A stretch of DNA of 64,000 nt from Ypsolopha sequella (taxonomy: Eukaryota; Arthropoda; Insecta; Lepidoptera; Ypsolophidae): the NCBI GenBank assembly GCA_934047225.1, contig CAKOHE010000081.1:174340-238339 (forward strand). Reading direction: 5' to 3'. A program made the translations under genes and the position numbers. A model generated the notes under the pieces. It was not told the DNA's origin and searched no databases. It worked only from the letters and a program-made list of their open reading frames with translations. Of this stretch, positions 22,600 through 33,233 are shown in pieces (within the stretch, counting starts at the first letter, position 1; the number at the start of each line of letters is the position of its first letter).

Positions 22600-22780
22600 T
22601 ACTCCTGAGGTGGGGGTTGAGGTAGTATAAATACCCGCGCAGTACATTTTCGCCCACCAGTCCGCTCCCAGACGTCGTAGCGTAATGATCTTAGTACGTA
22701 TGTGTAGACCTAAGTATCTAGAATAAGTTAGAGATAAGAATTAATTGTAAATAGGATGATTAATGATGAATAAATAATAA
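22600..22780 (+). promoter_or_regulatory. Putative LTR promoter and poly(A) signal
   Basis: TATAAATA at 22627-22634 is followed about 25-30 bp later by the GCAGTACATT/CCAGTCC region, a plausible initiator. An AATAAA lies near 22769-22775. This U3-R-like order fits the 5' LTR of BEL element C. The evidence is sequence spacing only. Confidence 0.45.
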
Positions 22781-22846
22781 AATAGTGCTCCAGGGGGTGA
22801 GGTAGAATGCCTATGTGTGCGTACAGAAAAAGTGCTATAAAAACGG

Positions 22847-23536
22847 GTGGTCATTATGACCAACTCCCCGGCCGCTAAGGCACTCTTTAAAGAGGACCGC
22901 ACAATCTGCGGGCTCTCTTGCATTAAAGTAGAAAAACCCAACCGTCGCGGGTACCCCGCCCAATGCCGCCGCTGCCAACTCTATGGCCACGCAGCTGCAA
23001 ACTGCACAGCCCCCCCAAGGTGCGTTAAGTGCCTCGACCCACACAGCACCAAAGAGTGCCCAAGGCCCCTAGAAGACCTAACCCCTCCAGCCTGCGTTCT
23101 CTGTAACCAGGTTGGACATAAAGCCAACTACAGAGGCTGCCCCCGTGCCCCACGCCCCACCCTACCCAAGCCTAAACACAGGGTAACAAAACCTCCACCC
23201 CTATTACCCCCACCAATTAACTCCAATAATTTCCCCAGCCTCCCGGGAAAGCCACTAGCGGCAACCCCTCAGCCAGCCCCCCCCCCGACCAAGGCCTGGG
23301 CCCCGAATAAGACCCCCCCACACACACCACCCGTCGCCTCCCCCGTCACGTCTCAGTCACAACCAGACGGCTTAACGCCCTCCCTGGCTGATGATATGAG
23401 ACTCATCCACGACGTAATCTCGAACATTAATGTACACGAGATTTCGTCATTAGCTAATAAGCTGCGCGCTTCACGCACCCCCCAACAGCGCCTTCTAGCG
23501 CTCGTTGAACACTCTCACCTTCTCACGTCATTATAA
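22847..23536 (+). CDS. Jockey ORF1 (Gag-like), 5'-truncated
   Basis: The 229-codon frame is missing its N-terminal part: it is open to the insertion junction and the first ATG is internal. Three consecutive CCHC zinc knuckles are visible: CRRCQLYGHAAANC, CVKCLDPHSTKEC and CVLCNQVGHKANYRGC. A Pro-rich linker and a short helical end (ISSLANKLRASRTPQQRLLALV) follow. This is the nucleic-acid-binding half of Jockey Gag, which packages the LINE RNA. The stop overlaps the start of ORF2. Confidence 0.87.
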   Translation: MVIMTNSPAAKALFKEDRTICGLSCIKVEKPNRRGYPAQCRRCQLYGHAAANCTAPPRCVKCLDPHSTKECPRPLEDLTPPACVLCNQVGHKANYRGCPRAPRPTLPKPKHRVTKPPPLLPPPINSNNFPSLPGKPLAATPQPAPPPTKAWAPNKTPPHTPPVASPVTSQSQPDGLTPSLADDMRLIHDVISNINVHEISSLANKLRASRTPQQRLLALVEHSHLLTSL

Positions 23537-26394
23537 TGTCTCAAGCCCGTACAGCTAGACAAAAACCCAAGGGCATCTCGCTCACCTCCTATAACTGTAG
23601 AGGTTTACGCTCAAACCTCCCTGAGCTAAAACTCTACCTTCAAAAAAACGAAGTAGATCTACTTCTCCTCCAAGAGACGTTTCTTAAGTCTAAGAACCTT
23701 AAGGGGCTCTCGATCCCAAAATTCTCTCTTCTACGAAATGATAGAAGAGAAGAAGATCCCCTCGGAGGGACAGCCATATACTATAGGAAAGCCCTCCACT
23801 GCTCTTCCCTTCCCACGCCTCCACTCGAGACTATGGAAGCCACTATATGTAGACTAGCTATGTCTGGCCATCCAACGCTAATCATAGCATCTATCTACAT
23901 CCCCCCCACCAAAAGACCTGTTAAAAGAGACTTTGAAGCTCTCCTCTCTTTGGGTGATTCGGTCATTATGTTCGGAGATTTCAACTCTAAACACACTGAC
24001 TGGACCTGCCTAAAAACCAATACTAATGGTAGAAAACTCCTCGGCATAACAAATGCACTCGAGATCAATGTCTTATCTCCATACGCCCCGACTCATTATC
24101 CTGATAATACGGATCACTCCCCAGACGTTTTAGACTTTGCACTCACGAAGGGCGTGTCCCTGAATCTGAGGGCAATCGAAACACTAGATGACCTTGGCTC
24201 TGACCATCGCCCAGTCTCCCTTAGACTAGGTCCCCCAAATGACGTTCTACCTCCCCCCAAGACCTTTACAAATTGGGAAGGCTTCAAGAACTCATTAGCT
24301 CCGGCCATAGATGCCCCCGAATCTCCCCTCAACCTCCCACCTGACTACTTTGATAGCACAGACAAAATTGATGCTACAATAGACTCGCTAACGGATCTAA
24401 TCAATTCCTCTCTCAAAGAGAACGAAAAGATCTCCTCAAAGCCACCCCAACAGCTTCCCCTGGAAATCTCCAACCTACTAAAAGCTAAGAGAGCAGCCCA
24501 AAGGAGAGCAGCAATCTATCCCACCCCAGAATACAGACAGACCGCGAATCAATTGAGTCGCAAACTTAAGTCAGCTCTCTCTGAGCTCAATGAATCCCGT
24601 AGAAGTGAGCTCATGGAAAAGATATCCCCATCACACGTTGCGTTCTATCCAATGGCGAGAGCTCTCAGGATAGACGCAATCACTCACATTCCCCCTCTGA
24701 CCTGCCCCGATGGCTCAACAGCCTTCGAGGACGAGGAAAAAGCAGAATGCTTTGCGGATAGCATTGCCTCACAGTGCTCTCCCAGCTCCCAACCAACTGA
24801 CCCCTCCCACATAAAAGAGGTGGAGGACGAGAATCACTATCGAAACTCCCTCCCCCTCACGTCTGACCCCATCACAGTGACCGAAGATGAAATCCATTTC
24901 TTCATCAGAGGCCTAAAACCCAAGAAAGCGCCAGGCGAGGACGGGATCTCCAATAAAGCCCTCAAGCACCTTCCCCAGCAAGTACTCACCTTGCTAGCCC
25001 TTATATTTAACGCTTGCTTTAATTTCGGCCACTTCCCAAAAGCGTGGAAAGAAGCCATAGTCATAGGTATACCCAAACCAGGAAAACCACTCAACCTCCC
25101 TGCCAGTCACCGCCCAATTAGCCTCCTCAAATCATTGGGGAAACTATTGGAGAGGGTTATGCTTTCACGCATGAAAACCCACTTATTCCCAACAGATGGA
25201 GATCCGATCATCAACCCCTATCAATTTGGCTTCAGAGCCAAGCACTCTTGCCCCCAACAAGTCCACCGTATAGTAGAATACATACTAAGTGGATTCTATC
25301 CAAGACGGTACCCTACTGTCGCTGTTTTCTTTGACGTTGCGAAAGCATTCGACAAAGTCTGGCATGAAGGCCTCATATTCAAACTACACAAGACAGGCCT
25401 CTCCGACCGTCTTGTCCGCATGGTGGCATCATACCTCAAAGATCGCTCATTCCGCTTCAGACATGAAGGGCTGCTCTCCTCTCCACGCCCCCTAAGGGCT
25501 GGAGTCCCCCAGGGATCAGTTCTCTCCCCTATCCTCTACTCGTTATACACAAACGATATTCCCGGCCCCACAAACGGGGTACAGCTATCACTCTTCGCAG
25601 ATGACACTGCTCTCTATGTCAAAGGACATAACCCCCCGACTATCCTCGCCAAACTCCAAAAGTCTATCGATGACCTTGGAAAATGGTTTCAAAGATGGCG
25701 CATCGATGTGAACCCAGATAAGAGTTCCGCGATTCGCTTTGACTACAAACGCCGTCACCATGACAACCCCAATGTCCGAATGCTAGGTACCCCTGTCCCT
25801 TGGCATAGCACTGCCAAATACCTAGGAGTCACTCTGGACTCGAGATTAACTTTTGCACCCCACGTCAATAGAGTGACGCGCACAGCCCGCTTCTATCTGT
25901 ACCGGCTTAACAGCATGTTAGGCAGGCACAGTAAAATGTCTCTCAGGAACAAGCGAACACTATACAAGGTCTGCATCCGACCTGTGTTAACGTACGCTTC
26001 CCCTGTCCTCGCACATGCGAACCCCAAAGTCCTGTATAAAATGCAGATAGTACAGAACTTATTCTGTCGGAGAGCGGCCAACGCACCATGGTACGTGCGC
26101 AACGCAGACCTCCATCGTGATTTGGAGCTACCCACCCTCCAACAATTCATGAAATCCCTCTCAGAGACCTTCTTCAAATCTTCTGAAGAACAGCCCAATC
26201 CGTTAGTACGCGAGACAGTCTCCTATACTGCTCCGTCTACATCCCGATACAAGGTTCGAAGACCAAGAAACGTTCTCTCCGATCCCCCTGACAAACTCTC
26301 AGCCCATCTCAATCTCCTTCTGAAAGCCTTCGATGAGCTGAAGGCTCAAACCAAACGATCAGAGCCTAGCTCTTCCTCCCAACCCAGAAATTAA
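23536..26394 (+). CDS. Jockey ORF2: endonuclease-reverse transcriptase
   Basis: The uninterrupted 952-codon frame starts at an ATG sharing its A with the ORF1 stop (TAATG). The N-terminal APE-type endonuclease shows YNCRGLRSN, LLLQETF (catalytic Glu), GGTAIYYR, FGDFNSKHTDW near residue 146 and the SDHRPV end motif near 221. The RT shows KKAPGEDGISNKALK, HRPISLLKSLGK, FFDVAKAFDKVWHEGL near 597, AGVPQGSVLSPILYSLY, and the catalytic FADDTALY near 686. The thumb follows (AKYLGVTLDSRL...RPVLTYASPV). All expected catalytic residues are present and no stop or frameshift was seen, so ORF2 could still be functional even though this copy lacks a complete ORF1. Confidence 0.93.
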   Translation: MSQARTARQKPKGISLTSYNCRGLRSNLPELKLYLQKNEVDLLLLQETFLKSKNLKGLSIPKFSLLRNDRREEDPLGGTAIYYRKALHCSSLPTPPLETMEATICRLAMSGHPTLIIASIYIPPTKRPVKRDFEALLSLGDSVIMFGDFNSKHTDWTCLKTNTNGRKLLGITNALEINVLSPYAPTHYPDNTDHSPDVLDFALTKGVSLNLRAIETLDDLGSDHRPVSLRLGPPNDVLPPPKTFTNWEGFKNSLAPAIDAPESPLNLPPDYFDSTDKIDATIDSLTDLINSSLKENEKISSKPPQQLPLEISNLLKAKRAAQRRAAIYPTPEYRQTANQLSRKLKSALSELNESRRSELMEKISPSHVAFYPMARALRIDAITHIPPLTCPDGSTAFEDEEKAECFADSIASQCSPSSQPTDPSHIKEVEDENHYRNSLPLTSDPITVTEDEIHFFIRGLKPKKAPGEDGISNKALKHLPQQVLTLLALIFNACFNFGHFPKAWKEAIVIGIPKPGKPLNLPASHRPISLLKSLGKLLERVMLSRMKTHLFPTDGDPIINPYQFGFRAKHSCPQQVHRIVEYILSGFYPRRYPTVAVFFDVAKAFDKVWHEGLIFKLHKTGLSDRLVRMVASYLKDRSFRFRHEGLLSSPRPLRAGVPQGSVLSPILYSLYTNDIPGPTNGVQLSLFADDTALYVKGHNPPTILAKLQKSIDDLGKWFQRWRIDVNPDKSSAIRFDYKRRHHDNPNVRMLGTPVPWHSTAKYLGVTLDSRLTFAPHVNRVTRTARFYLYRLNSMLGRHSKMSLRNKRTLYKVCIRPVLTYASPVLAHANPKVLYKMQIVQNLFCRRAANAPWYVRNADLHRDLELPTLQQFMKSLSETFFKSSEEQPNPLVRETVSYTAPSTSRYKVRRPRNVLSDPPDKLSAHLNLLLKAFDELKAQTKRSEPSSSSQPRN

Positions 26395-26668
26395 CACTTA
26401 GTGTTCTTATCCAGCGGATGCCCCTATAGGGCTCCGCTAGCGCCCCCTTTTCCCAGAGGAGGTCGCTTCCGATAAAGGTTTTAAGACCCGCAAGGGCCAA
26501 ACCAAATCAGGTGGAGTTTAGTGGGTAGGCACTCAGTGAGTCCCACATAACCAACGTTACCGGTTACGTTGGTATGCTTTGAGCATTCTCCACCTCCCTC
26601 CCACCGTGACCGGAGGGTGCCTTGCTTGGGCGCAAAAAAAAGAAAAAAAAAAAAAAAAAAAAAAAAAA
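26395..26668 (+). other. Jockey 3' UTR and poly(A) tail
   Basis: A non-coding stretch follows the ORF2 stop and ends in an A-rich tract of about 35 bases beginning near 26634. A palindromic ACCAACGTTACCGGTTACGTTGGT lies near 26549-26573. Confidence 0.75.
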
Positions 26669-26965
26669 CGAGCGGAACTGATACCCGTTCTGATCTTCTA
26701 ACAAGCAACATCAGCAATACTAGCAGACCTCAACTGGCTTTCCAAGGAAACCTGTCTTTCTATTCAATCCCTGAACCAGCATTCGCCCAGTAATTAGTTG
26801 TGGGTCAACGAAGGGGCCCACATTTATGGTCCTTCTACCCGAGGATACTGGATTTGAAAGACACCGAAGTACTGGAGAAAGGCACAGCGCGACGACCAGG
26901 CCGCCGACGACTCCTGCACACGTTAGCTGCTCACACGTCCGCACAGCGCTCCACGCTATTGAATA
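26669..26965 (+). other. Rest of LTR/leader of BEL element C
   Basis: The sequence between the LINE tail and the gag start. TTGTGGGTCAACGAAGG at about 26798-26814 lies where a primer-binding site might be. The exact LTR end cannot be fixed without a second LTR. Confidence 0.45.
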
Positions 26966-29422
26966 ATGGAAACCCGAAGCAAGAAGTCTGCCAGCATAAT
27001 GCCGACAAACTCCGAGTCTACAGATACTACGGCCACAAGCGGCGGCACCACCAACACCACAGACACGAATACTTTAGACAACAGCGGCACTACCAACGTC
27101 ACTGACACCACTACCACCGCCACGTACGACGCTTCTAAAGCAAACCCGACGGAGAAAGACGATGATCAGGTCGCAGACGACTCTTACACACGTCGGCCCC
27201 TCACACGTCTGCCCAGCGCTCCGCGTTCCATCGCTTCACACTCCAGCGCCTCACAAAGCCGTCGCAAAGAATTAGCAAAAGCTCGAGAAGAACTTCTACG
27301 CAAACAAGTGGAGTTGGCCGCCGCACGCGTCGCTGCCCTAGAAGAATCCTCAGATGAAGAAATCTTTGACGACATCACGATTCGAGAGAAAAACACGTCA
27401 GAATGGGTTCAACGAAATACATTAGAGCCAACGATGGAGCCACATAAACAAGATGACGTCACATGCATGCGGGAAGGTCTAACCATTCTGCAGCCAAATG
27501 AACGAGAGAGGGCGCCACTACAGTCCAGTGGCGCCATCAGGCAGGGAGCGGAAACCACGTACAACGTCGAACAGATTGATACTGCTAACCAGCGAACAAA
27601 CGTGCATCGAACGTCGACGCGCCCGCCACACGACGCGAATACACGCAGAAAAGAGACACACGCGCCCGGGGCATACATCACACAGCCGCCGGCGCGATAC
27701 TCTGAACAGCAAGCAAGAAACAACTTTAATTACCAAGAACTCGCGAATGCTTTCACACTCGCAGCACGCGCGGTTAATCCCAGTACTTCGTGGCGTAATC
27801 AAGAGTTACCATACTTCAACGGTTCGTCAAGCGATTGGCTGCCATTCAAAACAGCCTTTGAAGAGTCTGCTAGTCATCTCACTGAATAAGAAAACCTAGC
27901 AAGACTACGCAGAAGCCTGAAAGGAGTCGCACGAGAAACCGCTCAATGTTTGTTCGTCGGTTCTACTACGTCAGAGAAAGTTATGAAACTTTTACAATCA
28001 AGATTCGGACGTCCAGATGTTGTAGTCATGGCAGAGATTAACAAGCTGCGCACACTTCCACGACTAACAGAAAACCCAAAAGATATCTGCATCTTCACGT
28101 CGAAAGTCCTGAATATCACCGCAACGATTCAAGCACTGAACAAACCCCACTACCTATACAATACAGAGGTAGTACGTAACGTCGTCGACAAGCTACCATC
28201 AGCGCTTCGTTATTGCTACTACGACTACGCTGCTGAAGAACCAGAAGATCAGCCAGACCTTATCACACTCTCTAAGTTTCTGGAACGCACTGCCGACCGT
28301 TGCGGTGCATTTGCGCCCGCCGAGTTAATTACAAACACAGACCGGCGGGAGCACGCACCAATGAAGAAGCAAATACGCACCTATCATGTTGAAGAACCGA
28401 CACCCACTATCACACTAGCGGTGTCATGTCCAGTTTGCAACGGCAATCATCGAGCTCCTGAATGCAACACTTTCAAGACTTCAGACTTAACTGCGAGATG
28501 GGAGTTAGCTAAAGAACACAAACTATGCTTCCGTTGCCTGAGAGTCCGCAAGTTTCGACACACCTGCAAGTCTAAGAAGTGCAACATCAGCGGATGCGAG
28601 TACACACATCACCCGCTACTACACAGTGTCTATCCAACACGACACAAGCTAGAGAAGACCGCCAATACCACTGATTTAGCCACTATTGCCTCAGCCAAAG
28701 AGAAAGTCACGACGACGGCACTTCTGAAGATACTTCCGATACAAGTAGCCGGTCCAAAAGGCTCCTACGATACTTTTGCGCTCATGGACGACGGCTCTAC
28801 ATGTACCTTGATTGAAACTGCAATAGCAGACAAGATCGGCGCTACTGGACCACCAGCACCATTTTACATAGAGGGAGTAGCCGGCACAAAAATCGACGCC
28901 CTTCAAGCAAGACGTGTCAGCTTCAACATCAAGGGGCGCTACTCAGAAAGCTACGATATATCAACCCGCACCATGGAGAGCCTTCAACTATCGCCACAGA
29001 CTGTATCACGTGACATCATTCAAGCCAGTTCACACTTACAAGAAATTGAAGATCAGCTGGTTTATGAAGACGCAACTCCGACTGTACTGCTTGGACAAGA
29101 CAACTGGCACCTACTTCTCACACACGACGTGCGACGAGGCGATAGATCTCAACCGGTCGCCTCTCTTACCGACCTCGGCTGGGTACTACACGGCGTGCAA
29201 GAAGTTAGAGCGAGACAGCAGATACACAGAGTCAACCACGTGACCATTTCAACAGAAAGCGAACGCTCTATGGAAGATATGATGAAGCAACATTTTGCAC
29301 TCGAATCTATCGGTGTGGAAGCCAAACGCTCGTTCAATAACGAAGAAAAACGAGCTCTACAAATATTACACGAGAGAACACGGCGATTACCGGCAGGAGG
29401 TTTCGAGACAGGACTACTGTGA
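26966..29422 (+). pseudogene. BEL/Pao element C gag-protease
   Basis: One reading frame from ATG 26966 is interrupted by an in-frame TAA at 27887-27889 and ends at TGA 29420-29422. The first part has a Thr/Ser-rich N-terminus, a helical RKELAKAREELLRKQVELAA segment and the start of the DUF1759 domain (PYFNGSSSDWLPFKTAFEES). The second part continues Gag (VMKLLQSRFGRPD, INKLRTLPRL). It then has a zinc-binding region (CPVCNGNHRAPEC, LCFRCLRVRKFRHTC, CEYTHHPLLH) and a retropepsin-like domain with DDGSTCTLIE, followed by DUF1758-type sequence to GFETGLL. After the TGA the same frame continues as RKDDLSPPSNYDTAMKRL until the LINE insertion at 29514. Both stops are single codons in an otherwise aligned frame. 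Confidence 0.86.
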
Positions 29423-29540
29423 CGAAAAGACGACCTGTCGCCGCCAAGCAACTACGATACAGCTATGAAAAGACTCGAACTCGTAGAAAAGAAACTCGAC
29501 CGTGATGAGAATAAAAATAAAATAAATAATAAAAAATAAA

Positions 29541-29868
29541 ATATAGTTTATTGGATAACAAATCGTTTTAACAATATATGAGGTTGGTTTCTCCTTTTGA
29601 GTGTAAATACAATCGTGCCAGGAGAAAATCACTCTCGCGTAGCAATTTCAGTATTAATACATTTTGTTAAATCTTTTTACTTAAGTGATACTTTTACAGC
29701 TATATTTAAGAAGTGACAATCATAGTTTAATTAAGTGTGTAGTGATGTGTGAGAGGGTAAGGGTGTGTGTGAGGGTGTGTGTGTGTGTGAGAGGGAGGGT
29801 GTGTGTGTTTGTGTAGCGCGTTGTGTTTATGTAGTACATAATAATTTATTATATCTTATTATAATACT
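29541..29868 (-). other. 3' UTR of the CR1-like LINE with GT microsatellite
   Basis: Non-coding. A (GT)n/(GTGA)n-rich tract of about 60 bp lies at 29755-29815. A similar GT-rich 3' UTR is present in the related fragment at 57065-58010. Confidence 0.6.
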
Positions 29869-30513
29869 TTATTTCTCAATATGAATAATAGTTTTTTCTG
29901 TTTCCTCATAGCTTAATTTTTTAACCCATTCTGTCAGCAGCCGCTTACATGTAAAGCTTGTTTCAGTATAAATATTTAGAATTTTATTAGCAAGGTTATA
30001 TAAATGAGATGATTGGTGTAAATATTGGTGCTGAGCAAAATAGGTTTTACATTTACTTTTTTTAGCTACAGTGTCTTTACGTCTCTTTGCCAGCACAGTG
30101 GAATCAAATGGTAGAGATTTGTGTTTTTCTAAAATGGTGTGTAAAATGTACAGCTGTCGTACAGTTGGTAAGTCAGTTATTGAGTAAAGAGTGTGAGTAG
30201 GGAATCTCAGTTTTTTAAAGCACATAACTTTTAAAAGTATTCTTTGAGCGCGTTCTGCGTCCAGAAATTTTACCTTGGATGCACCTCCCCATACTGGAAT
30301 ACAGTAGGTTATGATTGATTGTGCCAAAGCAATATATATTTTTTTTATGAGATTTTCATTAGCAGAGTACCTCAATATTTTAAAAATCCAAATCAGTTTC
30401 CTTGTCCTTGATGCGATTAAATCAATTTGGGAGTACCAGGAGAGCCTATCGTCAATCATAATTCCTAGGTATCTGTAAGTGGCTACCCTACTTATCACGG
30501 AACAATTACAGTT
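29869..30513 (-). pseudogene. CR1-like LINE, RT C-terminal part
   Basis: The frame on the minus strand carries the RT thumb and C-terminus: RVATYRYLGIMIDDRLSWYSQID, YIALAQSIITYCIPVWGGA, ERAQRILLKVMCFKKLRFPT, and YNLANKILNIYTETSFTCKR near the end. It continues the RT interrupted by the 1.3-kb insertion. Apparent residues upstream of 30522 come from the inserted DNA, not the LINE. Relative to the upstream RT piece the frame is displaced by one base. Confidence 0.85.
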
Positions 30514-30521
30514 AATGCTAC

Positions 30522-31840
30522 TCGGTGTCAGATGGCACGACCGGCGGGTACCCGGTCTTTCCACCAGTCGTGCCACTGAACAAAATAAAATTAAACAGGG
30601 ACCTAATTGTAACCTAATCGTTGGTAAAAGGTTCTGAAGAAAACTTCGAGGTACTATACAATTAAGTTTATTTAATTTTATCAAAACAAAACGTCAATTC
30701 CACAAGCCAAAGGTGTTACGGAAAAATTATACTTAGTTACAAGCTTTTGGCCAAGACCTTCATTTGGCATATATCCTGCCAAGACATTACTAAACCCTTA
30801 AGTACCTTTAAGTAGTTGTGCCAGGTACCGCCTTAACATCCGGTAGTAATATTACATTGGAATTAGTATTGCCAAGACATAAGAAAACATTTAAGTGATA
30901 ACTAGATGGAATTGTTACCGCCTTAACCACAGGTAACTAGTTTACATGGAATCTTGTGAAATTACATTAAAAATAAACTTTAAGAGTAACAAAACTAGTA
31001 AACAAACAAGGAAAAATAATTTCCAAAATAAAATCTAGCTCAGGGGAGCCGTAGATCCAATCTAACATAATACCTTATTTGTCGATCATACTCTTTAAAC
31101 TAAATCGTCTGGTACACCATTCAGTTCTACCAGGGAAAAAAAATATTACGGAACATAAAATTTTACGGTTTGGGTTATTCAGTGAAACAGGAAGAAGAAT
31201 TTTACACTTGGTTACTAATGGAACACATAACTAAGTGTCCTGAAAACATACCGTCCTAGGTACCTTAATTGTGTGTGGTTAAAAATAAAAATTCTAACAC
31301 ATACTTGAGTTTCTCCAATAATCACCACAGGAAATGGCACGCCGTCCGCTGCCCCCTTCAAGGTCAACGACCCTCGTCCACGCAGACAAAGGAACTGCTT
31401 ACTGCGTACACCACGCGGCGATCATTTCTCTGCCAGCGGGATACATCACCAACGAGGCAATACAACTTCAAACTTGGAAAACATGTAAATCTCGAAAACA
31501 ACCATGATCTGACGATAGTCAGAACTCCCACCAACCCGACGAAAAAATTCCTTTTCTAAATCATCCGAAAGCATATGTATAATTTTCCTAATATATTAAA
31601 AACACAACTCATGTTGGCACATCCGCCATTTTCCTCCGCCGTTGAACGCCATAAAATGAGGAAACACTCAACACAAGTTGACAGCAAAAGCTCCGGCCGA
31701 CAAATGAACGAGCAAAAACCTCGAGCATTGCAGCAGTCACGCGAGCAACTTCATGTCTAATTAAGAGGGTAAACCGCAATTTAACAACAAGCAAAACTAC
31801 GACGCGTAACTTTTGTGATAACCAACCCTACAAAATTTGC
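30522..31840. mobile_element. 1,319-bp insertion with 8-bp TSD, unclassified
   Basis: It splits the LINE RT. AATGCTAC flanks it on both sides (30514-30521 and 31841-31848), and LINE coding resumes just outside. The ends (TCGGTGTCAGATGGC and ...CCCTACAAAATTTGC) are not inverted repeats of one another. Near the left end lies a strong hairpin: GGCACGACCGGCGG...CCACCAGTCGTGCC at about 30535-30577. Short frames at 31269-31559 and 31575-31760 show no domain. The 8-bp duplication would fit hAT or P elements, but the missing TIRs argue for a retroposon or a decayed or unknown type. Confidence 0.75.
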
Positions 31841-31848
31841 AATGCTAC

Positions 31849-33233
31849 ATCGGATTTTCACAGTTGTGTACTTTAAGATTGTAATCATCTGGTGGTTGAG
31901 ATCTACCGTTTATAGAAAAACACATGAAGTTAGTTTTAGAAGTATTAAGTGTAAGTAAGTTATGTCTAAGCCAAAGAGCAACAATAGAGAGTGCAGATTC
32001 TGCGTCTTTTTTGATAGAAACCCAAGAGCTGCCCGTGATCACAATGGCAGTGTCGTCAGCGTAGGAGAAAACCCTTGTATTATGGAGTTTTATATTACTA
32101 AGCTCATTTATATAAATTAAGAAGAAGGTTGGTCCAAGGACCGAACCCTGAGGCACGCCATGGGTCAGGCTTGCATCATCACTCACAAGTCGTCCCAACT
32201 TAACTCGCTGCCTCCGCCCACTGAGGTAATCCTTAATTAAGTCGAGAGCATTGTCTCTCACTCCAATGCTTTCCAATTTTTTGACGAGGGTGGGGACAGA
32301 GACGGTGTTAAATGCCTTTTTCAAGTCTAGAAATACCGTTAAGCAGTTACCCCCATTGTCCAATTGATCAGTAATCAAAGAAGTTAGAGCCATTACTGCA
32401 TCTTTTGTTGATTTACCTGTTCGAAAGCCGTACTGAGATTCAGATAATATGTTAAACTTGTTAAGAAATTTTAGTAGTCGCTTATTTATAAGTTTTTCTT
32501 ATATTTTGGACAATGCGGGCAAAACCGAAATCGGCCTATAGTTATTGACATCCTCTCTGTCTCCACCCTTATGCACCGGAGTAACAACAGCTTGTTTAAG
32601 TATTGCCGGGAAAACGCCCTTTCTGAAGCAAGTGTTAGCCAAGTGTGTAATAACTGGGACTACTATAGACTTAGCTGCTTTTAGAAAACTAACCGGTATG
32701 TGATCCAATCCTGCAGCGCTGTTGTTTTTTAAACTCATTAGCACTTCATGTACCTCTTGATGATCAGTATCCAGTAAAACAAATGATGAGGGCAGGGAAT
32801 TGCTCATATTGGTCACAGACGACTTTTGTAAAGAGCTAAGTGGAGTTATTTCTTTGGCAAGGTTCTCACCCACGCTCACGAAGAAATTGTTGACGTAATT
32901 AAGAGATTCTTTTTGACTAGATTTAGTGTTTAGAAGTATGTCGTTTTCAGTTTTATTTTGTTTCATGTGAGTAATGTTTTTAATGTTTCTCCAAAGGGAC
33001 TTCGAATTTTTTAATGACTTTTCAAGTAGCTCATTCTCGTATTTGCGTTTTAATTTTTTGATTAGTTTAGTGCAGTAATTGCGGTAGCGTCTATAAGTGA
33101 CACTAAGTACCTCATCATGTGGATTCAAGCGAAGGTTCTTCTGCATCCTGTTTCTATTTTGAATGCATCGTAATATTCCTTTGTGATATCCAAGGTTTAA
33201 TAATTCGTTGTTTTTTTGAAATTCGTTTTTCAT
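31849..33233 (-). pseudogene. CR1-like LINE, RT core
   Basis: Read 5'-3' on the minus strand: RKYENELLEKSLKNSKSLWRNI, LKNNSAAGLDHIPVSFLK, VVTPVHKGGDREDVNNYRPISVLPALSKI, then an in-frame TAA near 32500, followed by the same frame (SQYGFR-type block). Next come VFLDLKKAFNTVSVPTL (first catalytic Asp), SDDASLTHGVPQGSVLGPTFFLIY and FSYADDTAIV (catalytic Asp pair). Apart from the TAA and a frameshift at the endonuclease junction (about 33154-33233), the catalytic residues are intact. The frame ends at the 1.3-kb insertion. Confidence 0.88.

Larger units (their letters stand above)
22846..26668 (+). mobile_element. Jockey-clade LINE, 5'-truncated, ORF2 intact
   Basis: This is a 3.8-kb non-LTR element with a partial ORF1, complete ORF2, 3' UTR and a poly(A) tail at about 26634-26668. 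AAAAACG occurs at both junctions (22839-22845 and 26664-26670) and is the likely target duplication, though it overlaps the A-tail and is not unique proof. It interrupts the 5' region of BEL element C. The two ORFs have GC-rich, C-biased codon use unlike the AT-rich surroundings, as expected of a recent insertion. Confidence 0.87.

Noticed and set aside
27409..27802. Minus-strand Cys-rich frames of 94-104 codons
   Set aside because: Antisense to the BEL gag frame; composition is explained by codon bias of the sense strand.
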